This document shows, in pieces, positions 23,053-35,129 of a stretch of DNA of 64,000 nucleotides. Numbering within the stretch: the stretch's first letter is position 1; each line of letters begins with the position of its first letter. The notes under the pieces are model-generated. The model was given only the letters and a program-made list of their open reading frames with translations, did not search any database and was not told where the DNA came from. The DNA is taken from NCBI GenBank assembly GCA_016748015.1, contig JAAOMT010000134.1, positions 1,570,657-1,634,656 on the forward strand. The letters run 5' to 3'. This DNA is from Geosiphon pyriformis (Eukaryota > Glomeromycota > Glomeromycetes > Archaeosporales > Geosiphonaceae). The position numbers were made by a program, and so were the translations under genes.

Positions 23053-24360
23053 TTAAATTTGTCTCATTTGCGACAAACTGTCGACATTTCCATTGTCTTT
23101 TCTCTTTTTATAATGTATGATATAAGTATATAACACAAGTGCCATTTTCCATTTTGACTGTCTTCCATCTCCAAATTCTTGTTTTTGGAATGATGTCAAT
23201 CTTTTGTGATCTGTGTACATCTCAAACTTTTGGCTCAAGTATTCTTTCCATTTCATAACTGCCCAATAGATTGCTAAATATTCTAATTCTGGTGTTCCAT
23301 AATTCTTTTTGGCTGGTGTTAAACCTCGGCTGGCATATGTGACTGGATGTTCTCTTCTATCCAATCCTCTCTGAGATAGTACTGCTCCCAATGCTTGATC
23401 TGATGCATCAATGGTGATAATGAATGGTTTACTATAATCTGAATAGATCAATATTGGAGCTTAAATAAGCTTTCTTCTTAAGATGTCAAATGCTTCTTGC
23501 TGAGTTTCAGTCTATTCATACTTTGCATTTTTGGTTTGAAGATCATTAAGTGGTTGTGCTATTTTTGAAAAGTTTTTTATGAAGTGTCTATAATAACTTG
23601 CGAATCCCAAGAATGATTTTAGCTCAGTTATGTTGGTTGGTATTAGAAAGTTTTTTACTATCTTTATTTTCTTTGGATCTGTTTTTATGCTGTCTTTGCT
23701 AACTATGTGTCCCAAGAATTTTAGTTCTGTTTTGCCAAAAAAACACTTTGTTGCATTCAATTTTAATTCTGCTCATTGTAGTCTTTCGAACACTTGTTGG
23801 AGATAATGTAAATAATCATCAAATGTTTTTGAGAACACATTGGTGTCATCCAAGTATACAACTACTGATTTTCACAATAAGCTGGTATACACAATTTCCA
23901 TTAGCCATTGGAAGGTTGCTGGGGCATTGGTTAAGCTAAATGGCATTACTTCAAATTTGAAATTCCCTTTCCTTGTGATGAATGCCATTTTCTCTTTGTT
24001 GGCTGGATCCATGGCTACTTGCCAGTAATCATTATCTAAGTCCAATATTGAAAACCATTTGTTTTCTCCAAAAGCATTGAATAACTCTTGGATTTGTGAA
24101 GTTGGATAACTGTCTCCATGAGTTATACCATTGAGTTTTCTGTAATCCACACAAAAGCGAATCTTTCTATTCTTCTTATAGACGAGTATTACAGGTGATG
24201 ACTATGGGCTCATTGATGACTGAATCAAGCATTCGGTTGATTTCTTGGTGAATAATTTTATGGCTGGCTGGTAGTACCCTATATGCTCACTGTTTGATTG
24301 GCATTGCATCTCCAGTCTTGATCTGATGCTGAATAATATCAGTTCTGTTAAATTCATTTT
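23053..24360 (-). pseudogene. Reverse transcriptase and RNase H of element F
   Basis: Segments MDYRKLNGITHGDSYPT, DLDNDYWQVAMDP and FEVMPFSLTNAPATFQWLM are visible. The catalytic box is YLDD (minus strand near 23855), intact here, unlike in A, B and D. RNase H shows ITIDASDQALGAVLSQRGLD (first Asp kept), YASRGLTPAKKNYGTPELE and MYTDHKRLTS. A frameshift lies upstream and stops interrupt it. Confidence 0.82.
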
Positions 24361-24579
24361 CACTGGCAAAGATGTCATTGAAATTATTGAGTAATGTCTT
24401 TAGTTACATTTGTTGAAGTGGGTCTAGATTTCCTATGTTCATCTGTTCCAATTGTTTTGGCTATAACAGATAACATTTGTTTTGTCTGTAGATGGTTTGT
24501 AATGTAATGTCCACATATCCACAAAGCTGTGGAAAATCTGGAATGCTGCTTGGTGCTTGATCTTCAATTTCCGTGGTTT

Positions 24580-26200
24580 AATATCTGAGAGTGGTTCCTT
24601 TCGGTATCTTTACAACATTTCCAGTGTTGTTGTAGATGGAAATTTTGATATAGTTATAACTCTTGGCTGGTATGTGTAAATTGATAAGTCCAATTTCTCC
24701 TAATTCACAAAGGGTTGCTTCTGCTTCAAAAATCTGTTCTTGTTCTTTCTTTTTTCTTTCTATTGCTAACATGTATTGGCTATATGGTAAAATGGAAATT
24801 GTTTAACTGGTTGAGATAATTTCTCCTTGGCCAATAATTTCTTCCTCCACTATATTAACTGGTACATCTATTCTACCTGTGAATCCAAATCTCTATATTC
24901 CTCTTGCTGTTATCCCTAATTCTTCTCTGTTTCCTATTGGCACTAATTAAGCTACTTTAACCAGAGACAGAAATATTGCCTGTACTATCTTTTCATTTGG
25001 CTCTATAATATAGGCCTTTTCTGAGTTATTTTGTAGCATGGCGATGATATTTCCCACATATTCCACATCAATTATTCCTTTTCTGATATTTATTCTTTTT
25101 TTTGCTAGACTACTTCTAGATGCTAATTAAACCATTGTTGTTGCCAGAATTTCCAGTACTATTTTCAAATCAATGTAGGTGCATAAATGTGGTTCCAATT
25201 TGATAGCATCTTTTCCTGAATACCTCAAATCAAATCTGGTATTAGTATCATGCACGTGTTCTGGCATGATATCTTTATTGTTATCGCTAAACCATTTAAG
25301 TTCTTGTTCCTTTGTGAGGTCAGGGATTGTGATATATTGTTCATATTTTAAATTGGAGTTTGAATCTGAGTTGGAATTATCATTGTTGTTATTGTCATAT
25401 TGGACGGAGCTAGAACTGGTGTTTTTGTTGTTGTCATTGTCGAAATTTGAATTGGGATCAAACAGTGATTCTGATTCTGATACACAGTTGCTGATTGATT
25501 CTTCCTTTTCTGGGATCATGTAAATTATGCATGATGGTGGATTGTAGATGAGGTCATATTCATTACAATACTCAAAATCACTGGAGATTAAACAATGGTA
25601 ACACAGTTTTGTATTTAATTGTTCTAGCCATTGCTCTTGCTCTTCTCTAGTGGGAGCTAATTCTTGGTAGTTTTTGTGGAATTGTTCTGAATCTAGAAGA
25701 TTTATGATTGATTCTGGGTCCCAATCAAGTTCTATGAATTTTGGTGGGTTGTTTTTAACTGTCTTGATTTCTTCTGGTGACGCACCTTTGATTTTGGCAA
25801 GTGCCATTTGCCATATTTCATTGTCATTGTGTGGACAACTGTCCAATCGATGCATGGTCTTTCTCCAAGCGGCTTCAATTGGTGTCCCTTTCCTAACTCA
25901 GTTGCTAATGAGAATCATGTATTGGCACAATTCATTACATGTTCCACCTTTCCCAGGAATGTTATTCCACATTCCTTCGTTAAGGAAAGTTTCTCCACAA
26001 GCTAAACATGGTGTATTATCCTATTTTTCCACTTGTTTTGGTCTTCCAAAGCATTCAACAAGGCATGCATGACAATAAAACTTAGTTGTCATTTGGTATT
26101 CCTTATTGTCGTCACAGTATGCGCCTATTGACAACAATTTCTTGTCATAATTAACACATATCAGCTTTGGTTGACAATAATTAGTTGGTGGTGATAAATA
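24580..26200 (-). pseudogene. Cysteine-rich module and dUTPase-like domains of element F
   Basis: The cysteine region reads CLACGETF, CNELCQYM and CYHC-x8-CNEYD; the last CxxC is degraded. A Ser/Asn-rich linker precedes the dUTPase: motif 1 as TRFDLRYSGKD, motif 2 RSSLAKKR, and motif 5 RGI-stop-RFGFTGR. The trailing beta segment ends KIPKGTTLRY. Stops fall at Trp or Gln positions. Confidence 0.75.
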
Positions 26201-26639
26201 GGTGTATGAGTTATGAATGTTGGTGAATGTTGTTTCTTCTTCCTTCTTTTTTCCCTTTCCTTTATTGCTTTCTTTGCTTTCTTCTCATTCTCAGCTTGAT
26301 ATCAGTTCATTATTATTAGTTCAAGTCAGATTATCTGTTTTCCAGGTAATTTTTGCTCTTTGTTTTCCTTTTTTGTTGTCATTGTCATCCCAGGAAAGTA
26401 TTGGCAGCAGTTCATTATGATCAACATCAGCTCATGATACTTAATATGCTTCTCACATTGGTTTGTTTTCTTCCTCCTTGAATTCGATAAATGGTGTTGT
26501 TGTCCTGACATTGCTGGGTTTGAAATGGCCACATGTTGCTGAGACTTGTGTGTGTTAGCTATTTTGGCTGAGTTGGAATTCCTGAGTGGTTCAGTCGAGT
26601 GTTGCATTGGTTTTGGATAATCAATTATTACCAATGAGT

Positions 26640-27082
26640 GCTTGATACTAAGTGGCTTCCATCATTAGAACTTTGATGGGTATTGTGATGCCATTGACTT
26701 TGATAGGAAAGTCATCTATTTCACCAATTGAAATTTTGGTAGCTCCATCAGCAGTGATAATTCTTGCACTGGCAGTATGATCAACTTGGTGACTTAATTG
26801 GTCCATGAGTTGTCTTGTGATGATGCTGCCAGCTGATCCACTATTTAGGATCAGTTTGATAGGGTGACCATCAACTTTTGCATTAGTGTACATTGCAGTG
26901 ATGAGTTTTTCTTCAAGTGCTGCTCTACTGAACAATAGTAGGTTGACAGTTTCCTCTAATTCGAAAGGAAAGATGGTGGCAAGAGTTTCGTTTTTGGTGA
27001 CTGTTGCTGATAGAATGTTGCTGGTGAGTGGCAGTTGTTGGTTGTTTTCTGGATGATTGGGTTGGGCATCTTCTGGGATCAC
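26640..27082 (-). pseudogene. Aspartic protease of element F
   Basis: LILNSGSAGSIITRQLMDQL aligns with the DSGS active-site region of A and B, but the catalytic Asp is Asn (one G-to-A change). Preceded by FPFELEE, as in the other copies. Confidence 0.75.
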
Positions 27083-27499
27083 CAGGAGACTTAAATAGTT
27101 CTGGGAATTCAGGTTTTGGGTGGAACTGGTACCCGAATTCCACTGTCAAAAGCCTAATGGTTGGTAAGAGGAGCTGAGGATCAGTTGATGAACAATTATC
27201 GCCAATCTCCAGTTTTAAGTGATTCTAGGTCTTGGGTTTCCTGATGTCATTTAAGTGAGGTTTTGGAGTGGTGTTTGAATTGGTTGTTGGGACTAATAAA
27301 TTATTTGGAACTATGGCTGATAAATTGCCAATGGTTGCAGTTGATAAATTGGAGATTGATATACTGGCAGTTGATAGATTGGTTGCTGCATCATTGGCAG
27401 ATAAGTGGTTTGATATTGGTCTTGATTTGGGTAATGATTCTGAGTCTGAAATCTGCAATCAGGGTTTTGATATTAATTTCCTGATCGTGGATTGTTGTT

Positions 27500-29276
27500 A
27501 TAAAATTGACAGTCAGCTCTAATATGATCTTGTTTATTACAGTTATGGCAAACATACATCTCTGACTGTCATAACTGATTGGTATAGGATGATGGCCATG
27601 ATTGATTTGGAAAATGATTTGTGTCTCCTGAATTATTATGTCATTATAGTGGTTAATAAATTGCCTGATTGTTGTTAGCTAAGTATCCCTCTAATTTTTG
27701 ATTAATTGTTTTCCTGAATTATTCCAATTTGGAATCCAATTCAGATGACCCATTTATCATTAGATTAACGGCTTGGGCATGGTTGGCCTCGAACTCAGCT
27801 AATTCAAAATCTCTGGCATGTGTGATTGCATTTTAAAGGGTGCCAAGATGTAATAAACATACATGTTGCAAGATGCTGCTGTGCAGGCCATAGATAAACT
27901 GGTTGAAGATCTATGGCACTGTGAAATAGTTGGCATCAATTGCTTGAATTTGGCGTAGATTTCTGTGGAAGCATCCCAGGTAAGTAGTGACTGTTTCAGT
28001 TTCTTCTTACTTTATGATGATGAAAGTATTAACTAGGTGATTGATACTGTTATTGTTGTTAAAGTATCTTAAAAATTCCACTTTGAAGGCATTGAAGTCT
28101 TGTGGTTTATTAATCAAGCTCTAATACCACAAATCAGTGGTATCCTTGAGAAAGTAGGAAATGGCTTGCATTGCTCGGACATCATTCCATCTGTTGGCTG
28201 CAATGGCTTTTTCCATGTCATTCAGCCATACCTGAGTGTCATTCTCTTTGCTGGTAAAATTGTCAAGTTTTGCAATTGGTGCATAGGCCATTGGATCTAA
28301 GTTGGATTGTTGTGATGGCTGTTGAAGCAGTTGTTGTTGCATGAGTTGTTGGGGTGGTAGTTGAAGTAACTGCTATATGGGTTTGGGTATTGGATTAATT
28401 GGTGGTTGATCAATGACAATTACTGGAGGTAAGTTTTGTTGATTTATTAAATTAGGGTTTCGATTATCCTGAGTTGATGGTGTTCTAATATTTGGAGTTT
28501 CAATTTCAGGGTTTTCTTGATTTGGATTTCTTGGAGTTTGATTGTTCAGGGTTTTCAGAGATTGGATTTTGGTAAGTGAACTTTTGATCCTCAGATTCTT
28601 CTTCCTCTTCTTCTTGTTCCTCTTCTTCGGATAATTCCCATGGAGTAGCAGTGCCAAAATCTGGTGGTGGTGGTGGTAATCAGAGTCCTGATGGCATTAA
28701 TAATCACAAGTTAAATCCTTTAAAATACATGCCATATGGTTCTAATAACTTTGCTTTCCTTTGTTTACTTTGGAATGGGAATTGTCTGAATGCTGATGTC
28801 ATGTTTGATGTGGCTGCACTGGTAGATGTAATATTAATGGCACTTTCAGGTATATAATGGTATGATAGATTAGTTAGGAACTCAACACTTGTTTTCTTTT
28901 AAGTAGGTGGTTGTATTTTTTTGGGTGTTACTGCTGGTGTTTGCAGTTTTTCTTTGCCTTTGCTCGCATAAGTAATAAGATATCTTTGCTGTGTGTGATG
29001 TTCAATTTCTTTGTTGATTTCCATGATGATGGAAACGAAATTGTGATTTGTTAACAGGTTGGTATTTTGAATTAATTCACTGTAAAAGGCTTCTCTTGCT
29101 GATTTAATATTTACTGGTGTTTTTAACAGATAGGCAATTCTTTTATTGACATAGAAATTGAAAGCTGATTTCACTGATATGTGGTTGTAATTTAATCCCA
29201 AATGTTGACAGTAGTGTTGAAATAAGAATTTTGCAAATCCTAGATGGTTTGCTCCTATGTTTTCTAATTCTGTCAC
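27500..29276 (-). pseudogene. Gag of element F
   Basis: The frame begins at GTG (29274-29276), just after the primer-site region, with a 125-codon N-terminal extension analogous to A and B but divergent. After frameshifts the gag core reads AYAPIAKLDNFTSKENDTQVWLND, with an ATG just before it. A zinc-knuckle-like Cys-His cluster lies near 27550-27510. Confidence 0.65.
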
Positions 29277-29335
29277 TTTTAGATTTGTGTTGGTGCTGGT
29301 TCTCTGTAGGATTATATCTCACAAAGAGCACCAAA

Positions 29336-30206
29336 TGTTACAGGTGACTATTTTTGGTGTTGAATTAAATAACAAACCCATAACTTGGTGCTCAAATCTA
29401 GTTGCAGTTGATAGTAATCTGAAGGTTTGTGTCTGAAGGTTTGTATCCGAAGGATTTGGTTAAGTTTTTTGTATAATAGACAAAGATTCAATGATAATAG
29501 TTTTATCTATAGCTTCCCGAAACTGCAGTTTTGTCAATTTCTTTTTCAGCTTGATGGCCAGTATTCTTTCTGGTAAGCTATCCTCAATTGAGTATTCTAC
29601 TCTTATTTCTGGGTCTTTTACCAGTCACGTTTATCCTGACGTTAGTACCCTGTGCATTAATTCTCAATAGAGTTAGTAAACAACAATAAAATCAAAGTAA
29701 GAAAATAAAGAAAAAAAAAGAAAATAAAGAAAGAAAAGAAATAAGCCAAGGCGATTTGCAAATTAGTATTCTATCAATAGCCATGATTAAGAGCTATTGT
29801 TCCAGTGGAGTTAAGTATCAATTACTATCAACATGAAGTATTGATAGTGGCAGTAAGTTTGAGATAACAAACAGTTATTTATTTGTGGTTTGGAAAGTTG
29901 TTTAGATGAAATCTAAACTGAAAGGTCTGTCTTTTTAGCTTTTAATCCTACTGCTATATATACATAATTGAGATTCCTCAATTCCTCAATTCTTTACAAC
30001 AGGAATCCTGGAATTCCTGGAATCTTACAATTCTTTTGAGAGGAATCCTAAAATTCTGGAATCCTTCAATTTTTTGTGAAAATCCTGTAATTCCTGAAAT
30101 CCTGCAATTCTTAAGAGGAATTCTGAAATTCCACATTTTACTACATCTACTTCTGATTGGTTAATAACTATGCTAATATATATTTCCTATATTTCTATGA
30201 GTAATA
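29336..30206 (-). repeat. 5' LTR of element F
   Basis: An 871-bp LTR from TGTTAC (29336) to GTAATA (30206), matching 10755-11585. Primer-site sequence TTTGGTGCTCTTTG lies at its inner end on the minus strand (29322-29335). Repeats of GGAATTCC-like units lie at about 30000-30130. Confidence 0.85.
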
Positions 30207-31162
30207 TTGGACTATTAACAATCACCAGCAGAGACAACAGATATATTCCAGTAGCTATGGACTACCTCACAAAATAGCCAGAAGCAAAAGTTATTCAAAG
30301 AACAGATGCAGAATCCATTGTCAAATTCATTCATCAAGATTTGATTTGTTGATACAAATGTCCAAAAAAATTATTATCAGATCAAGAAACTTACTTTGTG
30401 AATAAAACATTGGCAAAATTAAGCCAAAGATTCAGAATTAAAAGACCATTATCATTACTATATTATCCACAAATAAATAGACTAGTCGAAAGATTCAACA
30501 GAACATTGTGTGAAGCAATTGCCAAAATCAGCCAAGAAAACCAGAACAAATGAAATTTGTTTATACTATCAGTATTATTTGCTTATTGGACAATGAAGCA
30601 AGATACTATACAAGCAACACCATTTGAATTAGTATATGATAGGACAGCAACATTACCAGTTGAGATTGAAGTAAATACGTATCCAACAAAACCAATAATA
30701 AAAGAGAATTTCTAAGAAACACTGTTAAGAAGGACATATGACTTAATAGAAACTTTAGAAAACAAATGACAAAGAACAGCTGATAACATACAAAAGTCAC
30801 AAGAAAAACAGAAAGAAAGACATGATAACCAATTACTAAAAAAACCAGTTGAATTCAAGATTGGAGACAAAGTATTATTACATTGTACCAAAGCAGAAAA
30901 ACAATGGAATAGAAAATTTGACCCCAAATGGAACAGACCATTTCACATAGAAGAAATTATAGGAAATGGAGCTTATAAATTAAGATGGGACAACAAAATC
31001 TTAGCCAAAGCAGCACATAGTAATCGACTGAGACTATATCACCATATAGTGTCACCATCTATCAATAATATTCTACAATTAGGAGTACAAAGAATACTAG
31101 TCCAACCAGATGAGATTCCATGAGATTTGGAATCAATCATAATTATTGGACCAAACATGTAA
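30207..31162 (+). pseudogene. Integrase core and C-terminus of element D
   Basis: Continuation of the D integrase after the F insertion. LLSDQETYFVN and LVERFNRTLCEAIAK carry the second and third acidic residues of the DDE triad. A GPY-like stretch (DPKWNRPFHIEEII) and AHSNRLRLYHH follow, ending at TAA 31160-31162. Trp codons are changed to TAG or TGA at several points. Confidence 0.85.
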
Positions 31163-31200
31163 AATTGAACAATAAAAAAGTATATAAAAACATAGTAGAC

Positions 31201-31860
31201 ATGACAGAAGACATCAGAAAAATAGAAATTACTGATAACATCTACTTACTAGCACAACAACTATTCCAACTGATTTAATAACAGAATATAAAAATTACTA
31301 TCAATCAACAAACCATTTGATACCAAGATACTAGAAAAATACCCAAATACAAAAGTAAAAAGAAAACAGAAACCACTATCAATAAAATGATTAAAAAAAT
31401 AAAATTAACAATAGAAAAACCAACAAGTACCACCACATATCAAGAGTTGACCAAAGAAACATGAAAATAGTAGATACACAAATTTCCAAGAAATTTCTGT
31501 TACTTCTACTTGGGACAACACTTGAACATTCAAAACTTATACACAGATAAAACAAAACGATTATTCAACACAGCAATATTGCAACAACTAGAACAATTTG
31601 TGAGAAAAAACAATTTGACCACACAAGCAAGAGCCATCTATTGGCTACATATGAGATTTCAAGACAGACCAGAAATCTTACTCAATCTGGAATTAGACTA
31701 CATTACAATTAACCAAATGAGAAAAATGACCAACACCCAATTTGAAGAATTGCAGAACCAGATAACTTAAATAATTCTCAAAAAAGAAGTTTAAGAAATA
31801 CTCAATGACAAAGAATTAGAGTTAGGAGATTTGGGAAATCTTGACGGAGCTCAATATTAA
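31201..31860 (+). pseudogene. Accessory ORF3 of element D (env position)
   Basis: A separate 219-codon frame starts at ATG 31201, 38 bp after the pol stop, and ends at TAA 31858-31860, next to the purine tract. It opens TEDIRKIEITDNIYLLAQQL, has a Lys/Thr-rich middle, then LGQHLNIQNLYTDKTKRLF and a helical C-terminus with NTQFEELQNQIT. A few internal stops. No signal peptide, membrane span or Cys pattern is seen, so an envelope role is unlikely. Homologous frames occur in C and F. Confidence 0.6.
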
Positions 31861-31874
31861 AAAAGAGAGAATAA

Positions 31875-32749
31875 TGTTACTCATAAAATATAAAAAATAT
31901 ATTAGCATATGAAATAGCCAATCAGAGGTAACCATAGTGAATATAGAATTCCAGGATTCCTCTCAAGAAGAATTGCAGGATTCCAAGAATTTCAGGATTC
32001 TCCATGCAAGGAATCACAGGATTCCAGAATTCCAGGATTTCTCTTAAAAGAAATTGCAAGATTCCAGGAATCCCAAGATTCCTGAAGTAAAGAATTGAGG
32101 AATTAAGAAATCTCAATTATGTATATATAGCAGTAGTGTTAGAAATAGAAAAGGCAGAATTCTTAGTTAGAAGACTTCTCCATTTAGATTTTATCTAAGC
32201 AACTTTCCAAATCACAAATATCAATAAATAATTATTCACTATTTTAATCCACTCTCTACTATCAATATGAAGTATTAATAGTAATTGATACTTAACCACA
32301 CTGGAACAATAGCTCTTAATCATGGCTATTAATGAGATACTAACTTGCAATTGCTTTTTGTTAATTTCTTTATCTTCTTTTATTTTTTTTTATTTCTTTT
32401 GTTATTTCTTTGGTTTTACTAAAATTGATTAAGGATTAAGCACTGAGATACAGACATTATAGAGACTGGTAAAAGACCTGTGAAACAAGAGTAGAACACT
32501 CATAGATTTGAGGATAGCTTACCAAGAGGATTACCGGCCACCACGCTGAGAAAAAAATTTGATGAAACTGTGGTTTCAGGAAGCTACGGATAAAACTATC
32601 AATTAAATCTCTGTTCATTATACAAAAGACTCAACTCTAAAACCTTCAGATACAACTAACATACCAGTGTCACCAGCCTTGTTAAGATATTGAGCACCAA
32701 GTTATGGATTTGTTATTTGATTTAAGATCCCAAATAATCATCTGTAATA
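31875..32749 (+). repeat. 3' LTR of element D
   Basis: An 875-bp LTR from TGTTAC (31875) to GTAATA (32749), preceded by purine tract 31861-31874. It has a tandem, imperfect array of about 40-50-bp units containing GAATTGCAGGATTCC-like sequence (31948-32100) and a TATATATAG at about 32122-32129 that may be the promoter. CCAG at 32750-32753 would be the target duplication copy. Confidence 0.82.
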
Positions 32750-34462
32750 CCAGATTTGCAGATTGCTAAAGTGTTTTGAGATTATTTTTGCAGACCAGTT
32801 GTTGAACAGTCATGAAGAATGTTTTAATTGAAAGAATTTTTGCTGTTGGAAATGACTAGATCCCAGAGGCCCAGTTCCCTTATGGTTCATGCTGATTTCA
32901 GATTTTGTCAAGAGTGGTGGTTTGGTTAAAGGTTCCTCTTTCACTTTTAAGTTCTCTTCCAAGTTGGATGTTTCTGATACAGACCACTTTGGTTTCATCT
33001 GTTCTAGTTTGAAAAATGCTTTTTTGCCAATGATCTCAGTTTATACTGATGGTTCTGTTAAAGGCTTTGGTACTTCTAATGCTGTCGGAGGGACTGCCAC
33101 TTATTTTTCTGATTTAGGTTTGCACATAAGTGTGAAGGTCTATGATATGCTATTATCTACTCTAACTGAAATGCAGGCTGTTATGCTGGCTTTCAAGTGC
33201 ATTCCAGCTTTCTTGAATGTTATAGTTTTCTCTGACAGTCAGACTTTCTTAGATGCTTGTCAGGCCAAGTTGAGATTGGTGGCTTCAAATTTTTGCAACA
33301 AATGCTGGATAGAACACCATCATATTAGCAATTTGGTCAAATATAAAAACATTTCTGTCATCTGGTTAAAGGTGAAGGGTCACTCTGGTATTTTGGGCAA
33401 TGAGCATGCTGATTGGTTGGCTGATTTAGCCACATTAGCAGGGCTTGTTCTTTCAGCAAATGTCAAAGAAAATTTTTTAATAGCAGATAATAAAGTGATT
33501 TCCAGCAATACATGTCATTTCACTAGATTAATAAATAATACTGTTAGACATTTTCAATGGAAATTTGGACCTGGTTTGAGCATTGTAGATTCTTCACAAG
33601 TTAGAAACATAAACTGGGTTTGTACTGCCTTGGTATAATATTCTGATTCTTACATGTCTACAGGATATACAAACAGAACTACCACCAGTTTGCACACATA
33701 TTTGATGAAAGTCTTACACAGAAGACTATCTGTAGCTGTTAGAAAGTGCTTATATAATCAAAGTTATTCTAGTGTGCTGTGTGTATGTTGTGGAGAGTTG
33801 GATTTTTCAGATTATAGTTTTGTTTGTTGCTTGAATTTTTTAATGTGTCAGAGCTTGTTAAATGAACATTCTTCTCTTTGGAAATCTCTTATTGGGACAA
33901 CCTTGTTATTATCTGTGGTTTTGTAGTCTCTAGCTTCTTCTGTTTTTGATGGTGGTCTCTATACATTTTTGTGCAAGGGTTTCATGTCTGAAGATTGGTT
34001 GGCAGAAGCTAAAGCATCTTTTGTGAATACTAAGCTTGCAATGTCTAATTTGGTTGAGTTTGTTTGGAGTATGGTTGTTGGCCATAGAAAGCAGATTTGG
34101 GTGCCTAATTCAAAACTTCAAGCTGAAATAGAGTATTGTAAGTCATTATGTGCAGATGGGTCTTTATGTAATATTATTCAAGGTCTTTTTGCTAAGGTTT
34201 CTGGTGGTGTTGTTTATTTACTAGGAATTAAGAAGGGTCACATGACCAACTTTGGTCTAAGTATTAGCCATTTGTTTTTTGCTGGTGTTGCTGGTGAAGT
34301 TACAGTAAATATAATTGTATAGTGTAGTCTTGATTGGCCAAGTGGCTAGTTACATGTAGCAAGAGCATGAATCATATTTAATTTAAAACTTTAAATAGTT
34401 GTATTGTATTAGATAGTGATTGGGCTTCACTCATTAAATAAATAAATAAATAAAAAAACAAG
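32750..34462 (+). pseudogene. LINE G, 3' part: RNase H and C-terminal zinc motif
   Basis: The ORF2 end of a non-LTR retrotransposon cut at 32749 by element D. The RNase H domain keeps all acidic residues: SVYTDGSVKG, TEMQAV, FSDSQTF and GNEHADWLAD (32889-33638). The C-terminal region has a CVCCGE zinc-like motif and a hydrophobic tail, stop near 34320. The 3' end is an AAATA-type tail (34434-34460). Related to LINE H. Confidence 0.85.
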
Positions 34463-35129
34463 TATTAAGATTTAATATTGTTTTTTTGTTTTTTTAATAA
34501 ATTAATAAGATAAAATTAATATTTAATCTTAAAAAAAGCTTTTTTTTTTATCAGTCTATCATAAAATTTAATTTCAAAATAGTTAATTTTCAATAAAAAA
34601 ATAAAAAAAAATAAAAATAAAAATAAAATAAAAGAAAGAAATTAGTATTTTGTTAATTGTTATAATCAAGAACAATTGGTCCAATTTATTATTAAAGTTT
34701 CAAAAATATTATGTTTATTTATATTTAATTTAGAATAAAAATAAAGAAAAACAATTAATTAAATTTTAACAATAAGATTTAAAACTATAAAATTGAGAAT
34801 TAAATAATAATATTTAATAAATAAAAAATATAAAAAAAAATAATATAAAAGATTTTTTTGGATTAAAGATAAGATATTAAAAAAATAAATTCGATTTTGT
34901 TTTTTTTATTTGTTAAATTACTTGTTTTTATACATATTTTTTGTTTTTATAAGATTGTTTTTAATTGTTTATTATTATTAATTATTGTTTATTATATTAG
35001 TTATTGCTTTGGTTTTTTATGTTATACAATTAAATCTCTATAAAAAAACACAATTAAAACATGTAAATTATGTTTTATTTTAAAAATGGTTTATTATAAA
35101 GTTTTATAATTATTATTATTATTATTAAA
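34463..35129 (-). repeat. AT-rich desert with fossil D/F-type LTR
   Basis: No intact gene. Around 34630-34720 the order gaaagaaattagtatt, then an imperfect match to the Gypsy D/F LTR block with the AGCTATTGTTCCAG site, is recognisable in antisense orientation; nearly every former C or G has become T or A. Boundaries are uncertain. Confidence 0.4.

Larger units (their letters stand above)
21181..30206 (-). mobile_element. Ty3/Gypsy retrotransposon F, main part
   Basis: A minus-strand element of the same family as D, from its 5' LTR (29336-30206) to the point where B inserted (21180/21181). Its remaining 3' end and 3' LTR are at 10755-11831. The internal order is Gag, protease, cysteine-rich module, dUTPase-like, RT, RNase H, integrase and ORF3, with several frameshifts and stops. 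TTGG on both outer sides marks its insertion into the integrase of D. Confidence 0.88.

Noticed and set aside
31201-31860. Retroviral-type envelope gene
   Set aside because: No signal peptide, furin-like site, Cys pattern or membrane span; only the position is env-like.
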